Shown here: positions 25,383-34,755 of the stretch, piece by piece
Numbering within the stretch: position 1 is the first letter of the stretch
How the letters are laid out: each line of letters begins with the position of its first letter
Source of the DNA: Lysobacter stagni
GTDB taxonomy: Bacteria; Pseudomonadota; Gammaproteobacteria; Xanthomonadales; Xanthomonadaceae
Assembly (NCBI RefSeq): GCF_030053425.1
Contig: NZ_JASGBI010000002.1
Location: 223,501-287,500, forward strand
Reading direction: 5' to 3'
DNA length: 64,000 nt
Made by a program: the position numbers and the translations under genes
The notes under the pieces: generated by a model
Databases searched by the model: none
The model's input: only the letters and a program-made list of their open reading frames with translations
What the model was told of the DNA's origin: nothing

Positions 25383-26303
25383 TCAGCGCATCACGCCCGC
25401 CGTTCCCCGGTAGCGGTCGGCCAGGACGGCCACCCGCTGCACGTATCGCTGGGTCTCGCTGTAGGGCGGCACGCCCTTGTACTTGTCTACCGCGCCTTCA
25501 CCGGCGTTGTAGCCGGCCGCGGCGAGGGTCAGGTTGTTGTTGAAGCGCTTGAGCAGCCACGCCAGGTACTGCACGCCGCCCTGGATGTTCTGGCCGGCAT
25601 CGAAGGGATTGCTCACGCCGAACCGTCGCGCCGTCGCCGGCATCAGCTGCATCAGCCCCTGGGCGCCGGCACGCGAGAGCGCGTTGGGGTTGTAGGCCGA
25701 CTCGGCATGGATGATCGCGCGCACGATCGCCTCGTCCACGCCGTGCTGTCGCGAGGCGATGGAGATTTCGTCGCGGTAGGCATTGGTGTTGAGGCGCACC
25801 GTGCCGAAATTGACGCCGGGACGCGCCGCACAGGCGTAGCACGTCTCGATGTAGCTGTAGCGGATGGTGCGCACCGCCGAGGCATTGGCCACCTGCGGCT
25901 TGCGGCTGGTGTAGTGGCGGACGCCGTCCTGGATGTACGAGTACACCTGCCCCTGCACCACGCGCGGCGCATTCGCGCTGTAGCTGGCGGGCGCTGGAGA
26001 CGGGACGGCCGGCACGGCCGCGGCCCTGGGTGCATCGGCGTGCGCGACGGCGGGTGACCCGCTCACGGCGCTGGTGGATGTCACGCCGCCCATCGCCACC
26101 TTCGGGGGCGTGGACGACACCGTAGTCGACGGGCGGGAAGCCGACGCCCCCCCGCTGATGACCGTGCAGCGGGCGCCGGGCGTGCGCTTGTTGACGTAGC
26201 TGCGGCTGCCATCGGGCGCGTCGCAACGGTACAGGGTGCCGGCCACGGTCGGCGCCGCAGCCAGCAGGCATGCCATCCCCAACAGCAGCGCGCCCCCCCT
26301 CAT
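25383..26303 (-). CDS. Secreted lytic transglycosylase with DUF4124-like N-terminus (paralogue 1)
   Basis: A 306-residue protein. A signal peptide (about 1-21) is followed by a DUF4124-like domain (TLYRCDAPDGSRSYVNK, about 23-50), a low-complexity Ala/Pro/Ser linker (about 52-110) and a second short beta unit. The C-terminal SLT domain (about 175-290) has catalytic E201 in [12 protein letters not shown], then [18 protein letters not shown] and [14 protein letters not shown]. Such enzymes cut the glycan strands of peptidoglycan in the periplasm. Its C-terminal 120 residues are nearly the same as those of the next gene upstream (26449-27243), so the two are a tandem duplication. Which process it serves is unknown. 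Confidence 0.88.
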   Translation of the reverse strand: MRGGALLLGMACLLAAAPTVAGTLYRCDAPDGSRSYVNKRTPGARCTVISGGASASRPSTTVSSTPPKVAMGGVTSTSAVSGSPAVAHADAPRAAAVPAVPSPAPASYSANAPRVVQGQVYSYIQDGVRHYTSRKPQVANASAVRTIRYSYIETCYACAARPGVNFGTVRLNTNAYRDEISIASRQHGVDEAIVRAIIHAESAYNPNALSRAGAQGLMQLMPATARRFGVSNPFDAGQNIQGGVQYLAWLLKRFNNNLTLAAAGYNAGEGAVDKYKGVPPYSETQRYVQRVAVLADRYRGTAGVMR

Positions 26304-26398
26304 GTCCGCGAGTGTGTCCTGTCTCCCCGGCCTTCACAAGTCCTTGATTGCGCTGGGCCACAGGAAACGTGACCGCCCCCGCATCCCGTCCCGTCGCT

Positions 26399-26426
26399 GG
26401 GCGAAGCCGGCGTACCGGCTTCGCCC
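26399..26426 (-). terminator. Strong hairpin downstream of transglycosylase paralogue 2
   Basis: A perfect 12-bp inverted repeat (26399-26410 and 26415-26426) with loop CGTA lies 22 bases after the stop codon at 26449. No T run follows on either strand, so it could end transcription only weakly, or protect an mRNA end. Confidence 0.45.
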
Positions 26427-26448
26427 GCGCCGTGCCCCTGTCCTGTCC

Positions 26449-27243
26449 TCAGCGCACCACCGCCGTGCGGTAGCGCTCGGCGAGCACCGCGACCCGTTGC
26501 ACGTAGCGCTGGGTCTCGCTGTAGGGCGGCACGCCCTGGTACCGGTCGACCGCGCCCTCGCCTGCGTTGTAGCCGGCGGCGGCGAGGGTGAGATTGCCGT
26601 TGAAGCGGTGCAGCAGCCACGCCAGGTACTGCACGCCGCCGCGGATGTTCTGGCGGATGTCGAACACATTGGCCACGCCAAACCGCCGCGCCGTGGCGGG
26701 CATCAGCTGCATCAGTCCCTGCGCGCCCACGCGCGATATCGCGTTGGGGTCGTAGGCCGACTCGGCGTGGATGATCGCCCGCACCACCGCCTCGTCCACG
26801 CCGAAATCGCGCGCTGCGGCGGCGATCTCCTTGCGGTAGGCGTCGGTGTTCAGGCGGATGGTGGCGAAGTCCAGTCCCGGCTGCAGCGCGCAGGCGAAGC
26901 AGCTTTCCATGTAGGTGTAGGTCTCCCGGCTCACCCGGCCCAACCCTGCCCGCGGTGCCGGACGGACGCTGCTGTAGAGGACCTCGCCGTTGTCGAGGTA
27001 GCGGTAGACCTCGCCCTGGGTCACCCGCATGGCGGCGGGCAGTTCGATGGTCCCCGCCTCCGCGGGCGGCAACGAATCGTCCGCTGCGGTCGGCGCGTGG
27101 GTGAAACCCAGTACGCGCGCGGGCGCGGTCGGTCGACTGGGCTGTCCCAGCGTCGCGGTGGTCGGATTCTGCTGGGCGAACGTAGGCGCGGCCGCCAACA
27201 GCCCCGCCAGCCCCAGCAATGCCAAGCGTGCCTTCACGGACAT
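26449..27243 (-). CDS. Secreted lytic transglycosylase (paralogue 2)
   Basis: A 264-residue protein. The signal peptide ends near residue 22 (APTFAQ). It lacks the first DUF4124-like unit of its neighbour but keeps the second ([20 protein letters not shown], about 77-96), then [19 protein letters not shown] and the SLT domain with catalytic E161 ([12 protein letters not shown]), [17 protein letters not shown] and [14 protein letters not shown]. The ATG at 27243 has AGGGG five bases upstream. It is divergent from miaB and is transcribed in the same direction as paralogue 1, 145 bases upstream of it. Confidence 0.88.
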   Translation of the reverse strand: MSVKARLALLGLAGLLAAAPTFAQQNPTTATLGQPSRPTAPARVLGFTHAPTAADDSLPPAEAGTIELPAAMRVTQGEVYRYLDNGEVLYSSVRPAPRAGLGRVSRETYTYMESCFACALQPGLDFATIRLNTDAYRKEIAAAARDFGVDEAVVRAIIHAESAYDPNAISRVGAQGLMQLMPATARRFGVANVFDIRQNIRGGVQYLAWLLHRFNGNLTLAAAGYNAGEGAVDRYQGVPPYSETQRYVQRVAVLAERYRTAVVR

Positions 27244-27338
27244 CCGGGCCCCTGCCGGCGCGACCCCGCGCCCTCCAACTGCCCTCGTATCAGGTAAACG
27301 CGATCCTGGCCCGTTCCCGGCCTGCCGGTCCCAGCCTG

Positions 27339-27344
27339 TAGAAT
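27339..27344 (+). promoter_or_regulatory. Candidate -10 hexamer for miaB
   Basis: TAGAAT lies 50 bases before the miaB ATG, in the gap between divergent genes. No clear -35 hexamer was found. Confidence 0.35.
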
Positions 27345-27394
27345 GGCGCCCCCTCCGGCGCGGAATAACCGCCGCCCCTCCCGGATCGAGCCAG

Positions 27395-28813
27395 ATGAGC
27401 CAGACCAGCCCCTCCAACGCGCCCACGGCCGCCGCCGAGCACGACACCGCCGCGCCCGCGACGAAGAAGCTCTACATCCAGACCCACGGTTGCCAGATGA
27501 ACGAGTACGACTCGGCCAAGATGGCCGACGTGCTCGCCGCCAGCGACGGTCTGGAGCTGACGCAGAACGTCGAGGAAGCCGACGTCATCCTGATCAACAC
27601 CTGCTCGATCCGCGAGAAGGCCCAGGAGAAGGTCTTCAGCCAGCTCGGCCGCTGGAAGTCGCTCAAGCAGGGCGACAAGCCGGTCGTCATCGGCGTCGGT
27701 GGCTGCGTGGCCTCGCAGGAAGGCGAGGCGATCGTGAAGCGCGCGCCGTTCGTGGACCTGGTCTTCGGCCCGCAGACGCTGCACCGCCTGCCCGAACTCA
27801 TCCAGGCGCGGCGCGAGACCGGCCTGCCGCAGGTCGACATCTCCTTCCCGGAGATCGAGAAGTTCGACCGCCTGCCCGAACCGCGCGCCGAAGGCCCCAG
27901 CGCGTTCGTCTCGATCATGGAAGGCTGCAGCAAGTACTGCTCGTTCTGCGTGGTGCCATACACGCGCGGCGAGGAGATCAGCCGTCCCTTCGAGGACGTG
28001 CTGGTGGAAGTGGCCGACCTTGCCTCGCAGGGCGTGCGCGAGATCAACCTGCTCGGCCAGAACGTCAACGCGTATCGCGGCCCGATCGCGCCAGCCGAAG
28101 ACGGCGGTGATGGCGAAGTCGCCGACCTCGGCCTGCTCATCCGCGCCATCGCCGAAATCGAAGGCGTCGGCCGCATCCGCTTCACCACCTCGCACCCGCT
28201 GGAGTTCTCGGACTCGCTGGTCGAGGCCTATCGCGACGTGCCCAAGCTGGCCAACTACCTGCACCTGCCCGTGCAGGCCGGCAGCGACCGCATCCTGGCG
28301 GCGATGAAGCGCGGCTACACGGCGCTGGAGTTCAAGCAGAAGATCCGCAAGCTGCGCGCGGTACGCCCGGACATCTCGATCAGCTCCGACTTCATCGTCG
28401 GCTTCCCGGGCGAGACCGATGCGGATTTCGAGAAGACCATGAAGCTGATCGAGGACGTCGGCTTCGACCAGTCGTTCTCGTTCATCTACTCGCGCCGACC
28501 CGGTACGCCAGCCGCCGACCTGGAAGACAACGTCTCCAGCGAGGAGAAGCATGCGCGCCTGTCGCGCCTGCAGGCGCACATCAACGCGCACGCGCGTTCG
28601 ATCTCGGACGCGATGGTGGGCAGCACGCAGACCGTGCTGGTCGAAGGCCCGTCGAAGAAGAACCCGAACGAGCTGACCGGCAAGACCGAGAACATGCGCT
28701 CGGTGAACTTCCCCGGCCACGCGCGCCTGATCGGCCAGTTCGTCGATGTCGTCATCACCGAGGCGATGAGCAACTCGTTGCGCGGACGCGTCGCGGTGGC
28801 GGACGTCGCGTAA
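27395..28813 (+). CDS. miaB: tRNA-2-methylthio-N6-dimethylallyladenosine synthase
   Basis: A 472-residue radical-SAM methylthiotransferase that adds the 2-methylthio group to i6A37 in tRNAs reading codons that start with U. The UPF0004 domain holds three Cys (C33 in [11 protein letters not shown]70 in INTCSIRE, C104 in GGCVA) for the auxiliary cluster. The radical-SAM motif is CSKYCSFC (C178, C182, C185), and a C-terminal TRAM domain ends the chain. The ATG at 27395 was chosen over a far longer open frame because the conserved region starts 25 residues later. It converges with the GST gene, nine bases apart. Confidence 0.96.
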   Translation: MSQTSPSNAPTAAAEHDTAAPATKKLYIQTHGCQMNEYDSAKMADVLAASDGLELTQNVEEADVILINTCSIREKAQEKVFSQLGRWKSLKQGDKPVVIGVGGCVASQEGEAIVKRAPFVDLVFGPQTLHRLPELIQARRETGLPQVDISFPEIEKFDRLPEPRAEGPSAFVSIMEGCSKYCSFCVVPYTRGEEISRPFEDVLVEVADLASQGVREINLLGQNVNAYRGPIAPAEDGGDGEVADLGLLIRAIAEIEGVGRIRFTTSHPLEFSDSLVEAYRDVPKLANYLHLPVQAGSDRILAAMKRGYTALEFKQKIRKLRAVRPDISISSDFIVGFPGETDADFEKTMKLIEDVGFDQSFSFIYSRRPGTPAADLEDNVSSEEKHARLSRLQAHINAHARSISDAMVGSTQTVLVEGPSKKNPNELTGKTENMRSVNFPGHARLIGQFVDVVITEAMSNSLRGRVAVADVA

Positions 28814-28822
28814 GCGGCCGCT

Positions 28823-29476
28823 TCAGTAGTCGTCGAGCCACACCGGCGGCAGGCCGCGCGCTTCGGCCATCCACTCCTCCACCGCCGGCCGCGCCATCAG
28901 TCGCTGCGCCCACGCGGCACCTTCGGGTGCCGCTTCGAGGTCCGGCGAATGCGCCATCAGGCGAGCCACTGTCGGAACCAGCGCGAGGTCCGCCAGCGAC
29001 AGTTCGCCGGCCAGCCACGGACCGCCGCTGCGCAGCAGCGTCTGTTCGCAGATCTCGAAGAACCGTGACGCCTCTTCCCGCTCGCTCGCTGTCATCACGC
29101 GACGGTCCGCGTAGAACGCACTTTCGAACGACAACCGCGCGCAGAGGCCGGACAGACCCGCATGCTGCCAGGCGAACAGCGAGCGCGCAGTGGCGCGCGC
29201 CATCGGATCGGCCGGCCACAGGCGGCCGCCGGCCAGGTCGCTGGCGTATTCCATGATGGCGAGTGAGTCGAAGATCACCGTCTCGCCTTCCACCAGCACC
29301 GGAACCGAGCCGGGCGGCGAGAAACGCCGGATGCGCGCGAGGTTGTCGAGGCGTTGCGGCATGCGGATATCGACGATGCGTTCCTCGAAATCCACCTCCG
29401 CCTCGCGCAGCGCCAGCCAGGCGCGGAAGGCCCAGCTGGAGGCGTTGCGAGTGCCTGAATACAGGATTCGCTGCAC
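28823..29476 (-). CDS. Glutathione S-transferase family protein (zeta/YfcF-like)
   Basis: With a GTG start at 29476 the protein has 217 residues. The thioredoxin half reads QRILYSGTRNASSWAFRAWLAL, with the Ser/Ser pair typical of zeta-like GSTs, then SPPGSVPVLVEGETVIFDSLAIMEY for the glutathione gamma-glutamyl site. The helical half ends VEEWMAEARGLPP. I prefer the GTG because GGAGAG sits six bases before it; an ATG at 29503 would add nine residues but has no clear ribosome-binding site. Substrate is unknown. It stands alone, divergent from the cyclotransferase-like gene. Confidence 0.8.
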   Translation of the reverse strand: MQRILYSGTRNASSWAFRAWLALREAEVDFEERIVDIRMPQRLDNLARIRRFSPPGSVPVLVEGETVIFDSLAIMEYASDLAGGRLWPADPMARATARSLFAWQHAGLSGLCARLSFESAFYADRRVMTASEREEASRFFEICEQTLLRSGGPWLAGELSLADLALVPTVARLMAHSPDLEAAPEGAAWAQRLMARPAVEEWMAEARGLPPVWLDDY

Positions 29477-29591
29477 GATCGTCTCTCCGTTCCGGAGCGT
29501 CATCCGCGAGACGATAGCGTTCCATCGCGAGGACGGCGCAGGTGCACGTGTTGTGACATTGTCGCCCAATCGACCTTCAGGAGCGACCGGG

Positions 29592-29939
29592 ATGCGGATC
29601 GAGCATCTGTTCGTGTACGGCAGCCTCGCGCCGGGACAGTCCAACGCGCACGTACTGGCGGAGGTTCCGGGCGACTGGACACCGGGGACGGTCACCGGAA
29701 CGCTACGCCAGGAAGGCTGGGGCGCGGCGCTGGGTTATCCGGGCCTGGTGCTGGACGAGTGCGGTGCGGACGTGCGCGGCCTCGTCTTCTCGTCCACGCA
29801 GTTGCGCGAACACTGGGATCGTCTGGACGCGTTCGAAGGCAGCGGCTACGAACGCGTCATCACGCGCGCGCGTCTGGACGACGGCACGACGGTGCAGGCG
29901 CATGTCTACGCATTGCGCCCGCACCACACGCCGGGATGA
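29592..29939 (+). CDS. Gamma-glutamylcyclotransferase-like (AIG2 family) protein
   Basis: A 115-residue protein. The substrate loop VYGSLAPGQ (8-16) starts the fold and the catalytic Glu is E82 in DAFEGSGYERV, both standard for the family. These enzymes release 5-oxoproline from gamma-glutamyl compounds, but the small AIG2-type members have varied or unknown substrates. The ATG at 29592 has AGGAG upstream. Its stop is nine bases from the convergent amidohydrolase gene. Confidence 0.85.
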   Translation: MRIEHLFVYGSLAPGQSNAHVLAEVPGDWTPGTVTGTLRQEGWGAALGYPGLVLDECGADVRGLVFSSTQLREHWDRLDAFEGSGYERVITRARLDDGTTVQAHVYALRPHHTPG

Positions 29940-29948
29940 CGCTCGCGC

Positions 29949-31616
29949 TTACTTCGCGCGATACACCGCCTCGCCGTCCACGTAGGTCGCCTGCACGCTG
30001 AGATTGCGCAGACCCGACGGCGCGATCGCCAGCGGGTCTTCGGTCAGCACGACGAAGTCCGCTCGCTTGCCGACCTCCAGGCTGCCCACTTCGTTCTCGG
30101 CGAAGCCGGCGTAGGCCGCGTCCAGCGTGAAGCCGCGCAGCGCCTCGAAGGCAGTGAGCTTCTCCTGCGGGAACCAGCCGCCCGCCGGCAGGCCCTGTGC
30201 ATCGGCGCGCGTGGCCGCGGCATACAGGCCGAAACGCGGATCGACCGATTCCACCGGGAAATCCGATCCCAACGCCAGACGGGCCCCACTGTCGCGCAAC
30301 TGGCGCCACGCATACGCGCCGATGATGCGTTCGGCGCCCACGCGATCCTGGGCCCACGGCATGTCGCTGGTCGCGTGCGTGGGCTGCATCGAGGCGATCA
30401 CGTGCAGCTGCGCCAGGCGCGGCAGGTCCTGCTTCGACAGCACCTGCGCATGTTCGATGCGCCAGCGGTGGTCGGTGGTGGTGGCGTCGTTGCCCAGTGC
30501 CTTCGCGTACGCCTCCAGCACGACATGGTTGCCACGGTCGCCGATGGCGTGCGTGGCCACCTGCACGCCACAGCGCTTGGCCTTCTCGACGGCAACGGCG
30601 ATCTGCTCCGGCGACGTCACCATCAGGCCGAGGTTGCCGTGGTCGTCGCTGTACTCCTGCAGCATCGCCGCGCCGCGGCTGCCAAGCGCACCATCGGCGT
30701 ACAGCTTCAACGTGCGCATCTTCAACCGGCCCGATGGGTGCGCATACAGACCGTTCGCGCACAGCGATTCGAGGGCTTCGTTGTTGCCGTCGGCCATCGC
30801 GGTGATGCGCAACGGCATCGCACCGCGGTCGGCCAGGCGCTGGTAACGCTTGAGTTCGGCAAGGCTGACGCCCGCGTCGTGCACGCCGGTCAGGCCGTGC
30901 TCGACCGCCGACTGCATGCCCAGCGACAGCGCGCGCTCGGCGGTGGCTTCGTCCAGCGGCGGCCGCGCCTGATCAACCAGCGACATCGCACCGTCGACGA
31001 AGATGCCCGTGGCCTTGCCACCGGCGCGTTCGATCCGGCCGCCGTCGGGCTGCCAGTCGCCGGAGAGATCGCGCTTCACCGCACGCATCGCCGCGGTGTT
31101 GGCCCAGCCCGCGTGGCCGTCGATGCGCTCCAGCCAGACCGGACGGTCCGGGAACGCGGCATCCAGGTCGGCCGCCGTGGGGAAGCGCTTCTCCGGCCAG
31201 TCGTTCTGGTCCCAGCCGCGACCGATCAGCCAGGCGCCGGCCGGCAGTTGCTTCGCGAAGGCCTGCAGGCGCTGCAGCACGTCCTGCTTGTCGTCCGCAC
31301 CCACCAGATCCGCGCTGAGCATGGTCATGCCCAGGCCGGACACGTGCGCGTGCGCATCGATGAGACCGGGGATGACCGTCGCGTTGCCGACATCCAGGCG
31401 CGTCGCCTTCGGGTAACGCTTGCCCAGCGTCGCCGCGTCGCCCAGCGCAAGGATGCGACCGGTGTCGTCGAAGGCCATCGCCTGCGCCGTGGGATGCGCG
31501 GTCTCCAGCGTGTGGATCTTCGCCGCGGTGAGCACTGTCACCTTGGCCCCCAACGCCGTTCCCGACATCACCGCCAGCGCCGCCGACACGGCCCAAACGA
31601 GCTTGCGCATCCCCAT
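29949..31616 (-). CDS. Secreted amidohydrolase, YtcJ-like
   Basis: A 555-residue protein. The signal peptide (about 1-24, GTALGA) implies a periplasmic location. The metal-dependent hydrolase barrel has H89 and H91 in DAHAHV, then VATHAIGDRGN, RIEHAQ and the catalytic Asp in GSDFPVES. The C-terminal GKRADFVVL strand returns to the composite beta domain. It belongs to the large amidohydrolase superfamily near YtcJ, whose natural substrate is not known. The ATG at 31616 (or 31610) starts the signal peptide. It is apparently monocistronic. Confidence 0.85.
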   Translation of the reverse strand: MGMRKLVWAVSAALAVMSGTALGAKVTVLTAAKIHTLETAHPTAQAMAFDDTGRILALGDAATLGKRYPKATRLDVGNATVIPGLIDAHAHVSGLGMTMLSADLVGADDKQDVLQRLQAFAKQLPAGAWLIGRGWDQNDWPEKRFPTAADLDAAFPDRPVWLERIDGHAGWANTAAMRAVKRDLSGDWQPDGGRIERAGGKATGIFVDGAMSLVDQARPPLDEATAERALSLGMQSAVEHGLTGVHDAGVSLAELKRYQRLADRGAMPLRITAMADGNNEALESLCANGLYAHPSGRLKMRTLKLYADGALGSRGAAMLQEYSDDHGNLGLMVTSPEQIAVAVEKAKRCGVQVATHAIGDRGNHVVLEAYAKALGNDATTTDHRWRIEHAQVLSKQDLPRLAQLHVIASMQPTHATSDMPWAQDRVGAERIIGAYAWRQLRDSGARLALGSDFPVESVDPRFGLYAAATRADAQGLPAGGWFPQEKLTAFEALRGFTLDAAYAGFAENEVGSLEVGKRADFVVLTEDPLAIAPSGLRNLSVQATYVDGEAVYRAK

Positions 31617-31692
31617 TCCCCAATGTCCGAAAGTGTCCGGACTGTGCGCAAACCGGACGCCCGTGGCAAGTGCGACGGGCGCGAAGGCGCCC

Positions 31693-32811
31693 TCAGTCCA
31701 GCCGCTTCCGGAAGCGCGCGATGGCCGCGGTCATCATCACGGCGGTGAAGGCCAGCAGGGCCAGCACGTCGTGCCACAGCTCCCACAGGCTCGCGCCGCG
31801 CAGCACGATGCCGCGGATCAGGCGCAGGAAATGTGTCAGCGGCAGCGCCTCGGCCAGCCACTGCACCACGCGCGGCATGCCGGCAAAGGGAAACATGAAA
31901 CCCGACAGCAGGATCGACGGCAGGAACACGAAGAACGTCATCTGCATCGCCTGGAACTGCGAGCGCGCCTTGGTCGAGATCAACAGGCCCAGCGTCAGGT
32001 TGGCGAAGATCAGCAGCACCGCGGCGAGGTAGACATCGAGCAGGCTGCCGCGGATGGGCACCTGGAACAACCACACGCCCAGCACCAGGATCACGGAGGT
32101 CTGTATCAGCCCGATCGCCGCGTACGGCAGCACCTTGCCGATCATCAACTCCGAACGCGAGAGCGGCGTGGCGATCAGCAGTTCCATGTTGCCGCGCTCG
32201 CGCTCGCGCACGATGGCCACACCGGTGAACAGCACCATGGTCATGGTGAGGATGACGCCGATCAGCCCGGGCACGATGTTGACGGCCGATCGCCGCTCCG
32301 GGTTGTAGAAAGCCACCACGCTGATCTGTCCGCGCGCCACCTGCCCCGCGCCTTCGCGCAGCGGCCGCGTGTTGTCGACCGGCGCCGTGGCCAACGGCAG
32401 CTGCGCCAGCTGCACCGCCGCGCTCTGCACCACGGTGTCGCTGCCATCCACCATCACCTGCACGGCTTCGCGGCCTTCGAAGCGGCGGCGCTCGAAATCG
32501 GGCGGGACCACCACGCCCACGCTGATCTCGCCGCGGCGCAGCCGCTCCATCAGCTCCTGTGGTGCGGTCGCACTGACGGTCGGCGTGATGACGCCGGTGG
32601 CCACCATGTCCATCACCAGCGCGCGCGAGCCTGCTGTGTTGGCCTGGTCGGCGATGCCCGTGGACAAGCCGCGCAGGTTGAGGTTGATCGCATAGCCGAA
32701 CAGAACCAGCTGCATGACCGGGATGCCGACGATCATCGCCAGCGTGATGCGGTCGCGGCGCATCTGTCGCAGTTCCTTCTGCACGATCGCGAACAGGCGG
32801 CGCAGGCTCAT
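31693..32811 (-). CDS. ABC-2 type exporter permease (YbhS/YbhR-like)
   Basis: A 372-residue membrane protein. One N-terminal helix (IVGIPVMQLVLFGYAI, about 27-42) is followed by a large periplasmic part (about 45-175) and five C-terminal helices with GNMELLIATPLSRSELMIGK, a typical ABC-2 coupling segment. The ATG overlaps the ATPase gene stop by four bases (ATGA). It should form the membrane half of a tripartite exporter with the adjacent ATPase and HlyD-like protein. The E. coli YbhFSR system has two permeases; here only one follows and the chain stops at the operon end, so a homodimer is likely. The substrate is unknown. Confidence 0.9.
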   Translation of the reverse strand: MSLRRLFAIVQKELRQMRRDRITLAMIVGIPVMQLVLFGYAINLNLRGLSTGIADQANTAGSRALVMDMVATGVITPTVSATAPQELMERLRRGEISVGVVVPPDFERRRFEGREAVQVMVDGSDTVVQSAAVQLAQLPLATAPVDNTRPLREGAGQVARGQISVVAFYNPERRSAVNIVPGLIGVILTMTMVLFTGVAIVRERERGNMELLIATPLSRSELMIGKVLPYAAIGLIQTSVILVLGVWLFQVPIRGSLLDVYLAAVLLIFANLTLGLLISTKARSQFQAMQMTFFVFLPSILLSGFMFPFAGMPRVVQWLAEALPLTHFLRLIRGIVLRGASLWELWHDVLALLAFTAVMMTAAIARFRKRLD

Positions 32812-33773
32812 GCGGCACGCTCCTGCGCTTCGGTGTTGCGACCACGCGTGGCCGAGACGAACACGTCCTCCAGATTGGGCTGCGACGGAACGACGTCGGC
32901 GTCCAGGCCCGCATCGGACAACGCCCTGCGCACGCGCTCCGCAGCATCGCCATCGGGCGCATTGAGCACGCGCAGCGAATTGCCTATCTGGGCCACGCTC
33001 AGCACGCCCGGCACGGCGACCAGCACCTGCTGCGCGCGACGCGGCTGCGCGGCCTTCACCTCGAGCGTGCGGCCGGCGAGTTCGCGCGTGAGATCGTCCG
33101 GCGTGCCGTCCGCGACGAGCGCGCCGCGGTCGAGGATGGCGATGCGATGGCAACGCTCGGCCTCGTCCATGTAGTGCGTGGACACCAGGATCGTGGTGCC
33201 CGCGTCGGCCAGGTCGAACAGCTTTTCCCAGAAATCCCGCCGCGATTCGGGATCGACCGCGCTGGTGGGTTCGTCGAGGAACAACAGTTCGGGCTTCTGT
33301 ATCACCGCGCCGGCCAGCGCCAGGCGCTGCTTCTGGCCGCCGCTCAGGGTGCCGGCGAGTTGTTTCTGACGGTCGGCGAAGTGGTAGTGCTCGACGAGTT
33401 CGTCGATGCGCTGCGCTGCCTGCGCACGCGGGATGTCCTGCACCGCGGCGAGGAATTCCAGGTTCTCGCGCACGCTCAGGTCCTCGAACAACGAGAACTT
33501 CTGCGTCATGTAACCGATGCGTCGACGCAGTTCCTCGGCCTGCTCGGGAATACGCAGGCCCAGCACTTCCACTTCGCCTTCGGTAGGGGTGAGCAGGCCG
33601 CACAGCATGCGGATGGTGGTCGTCTTGCCCGAGCCATTGGGTCCGAGGAACCCGTACACATGCGCGCGCGGTACGCTCAGGTCTACGTGGTCGACCGCGA
33701 CCAGTTGGCCGAAGCGCTTGGTCAATCCGCGCGCGCGGATCGCGAGGTCGTCGCGGGACGTCGCCTCACTCAT
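32808..33773 (-). CDS. ABC transporter ATP-binding protein (YbhF-like)
   Basis: A 321-residue ATPase. Walker A is GPNGSGKT (44-51), the signature is LSGGQKQRLALA (about 142), and Walker B is LLFLDEPTSAVDPESRRDFW with the switch His in STHYMDEAERC. The C-terminal part resembles the regulatory extension of exporter ATPases. The ATG at 33773 lies inside the end of the HlyD gene (8-base overlap), and its stop overlaps the permease start by four bases. E. coli YbhF has two fused ATPase domains; here there is one, so it must dimerise. Confidence 0.93.
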   Translation of the reverse strand: MSEATSRDDLAIRARGLTKRFGQLVAVDHVDLSVPRAHVYGFLGPNGSGKTTTIRMLCGLLTPTEGEVEVLGLRIPEQAEELRRRIGYMTQKFSLFEDLSVRENLEFLAAVQDIPRAQAAQRIDELVEHYHFADRQKQLAGTLSGGQKQRLALAGAVIQKPELLFLDEPTSAVDPESRRDFWEKLFDLADAGTTILVSTHYMDEAERCHRIAILDRGALVADGTPDDLTRELAGRTLEVKAAQPRRAQQVLVAVPGVLSVAQIGNSLRVLNAPDGDAAERVRRALSDAGLDADVVPSQPNLEDVFVSATRGRNTEAQERAA

Positions 33774-34752
33774 GGCCACCGGTCGCGAACTCCACACGCA
33801 CCGGCACGCCGGCTGGCAGCGTTGCGCGGTTACCGCCGGTGATCTCCACTTCGGCCAGATAGCTCAGGCGCGAGGCGTCGTCGCCGATCAGTGCGTAGTA
33901 CGGCGTGAACGTGGGCTCGCTGCGGATCATGCGCACGCGGCCCGGCAGGGCCTCGTCGCGACCACCCACGAACACACGCGCCGATTGCCCGACCTGCACA
34001 TCCGGGCGGATCGGCTCGGGCACGTAGACGCGAGCATGCGGTGCGTCGCCGACCAGCAGGATGGCCAGCGGCGCCCCCACGGGCGCCTGGTCGCCCAGCC
34101 GGTACGGCAGGCTGTCGACGACGCCGGCACGCGGCGCGACCAGGTCGAGTTTCTCCAGTGTCACCGCCTGCGTGGCAGCCTGCGCCTGCGCGGCGGCAAC
34201 GGCGGAACGGCCCTGTGCGATCTGCTCGATGCGCGTGCCGCGTTCCAGTTCCAGCAGTTCCTGCTGCGCGGCTCGCACCGCGGCCTCGGCGGAGTCGGCG
34301 GACGCGCGTGCGCGGTCGACATCGGACGCCGCGACCAGTTGCTGCCGGCCCAGCGGCAGCAACCGATTGGAGAATGCCCGCGCATCAGCCGCCTGCGCAC
34401 GCGCCGCGGCAAGACGGGCCTTTGCCTGGGAGATCTCCTCGGCACGCGGCCCGGCTTCGAGTTCCGTGAGCACTTCGCCGGCCTGTTGCGCCTGCGCCTG
34501 CAGCGCGGCCAGTTGCGACTGCGTGCGCGCCAGTTCCAGTTGCACCAGCCGCGCGCCGGCGTTCACGCGCTGCCCCTCGCGCACATCGATTCGCACGATC
34601 TTCTCCGCCGCCGGTGCGGGCAGCGCGATGCGGTCCCACTCCAGCGTGCCCAGCGCCTGGGGCGCGTCGCGGCCGCACGCCGCCAGCAGCATCGTTGCGG
34701 CGATGGCCAGCAGCATCCCGGGTTCGCGCAGTCGGATGGCGTTGTTCTTCAT
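33766..34752 (-). CDS. HlyD-like periplasmic adaptor lipoprotein (YbhG-like)
   Basis: A 328-residue membrane fusion protein. The signal peptide ends in a lipobox MLLAAC with C26, so it is probably a lipoprotein. The biotinyl-lipoyl half (KIVRIDVREGQRVNAGARLVQLE) is followed by a long Ala/Gln/Glu-rich coiled hairpin (about 75-200). The second lipoyl half (LDLVAPRAGVVDSLPYRLGDQAP) and a beta domain complete it. It should bridge the ABC exporter to an outer-membrane channel. It starts three bases after the tetR stop, so the regulator and exporter are one operon. Confidence 0.92.
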   Translation of the reverse strand: MKNNAIRLREPGMLLAIAATMLLAACGRDAPQALGTLEWDRIALPAPAAEKIVRIDVREGQRVNAGARLVQLELARTQSQLAALQAQAQQAGEVLTELEAGPRAEEISQAKARLAAARAQAADARAFSNRLLPLGRQQLVAASDVDRARASADSAEAAVRAAQQELLELERGTRIEQIAQGRSAVAAAQAQAATQAVTLEKLDLVAPRAGVVDSLPYRLGDQAPVGAPLAILLVGDAPHARVYVPEPIRPDVQVGQSARVFVGGRDEALPGRVRMIRSEPTFTPYYALIGDDASRLSYLAEVEITGGNRATLPAGVPVRVEFATGGHE

Positions 34753-34755
34753 GGT

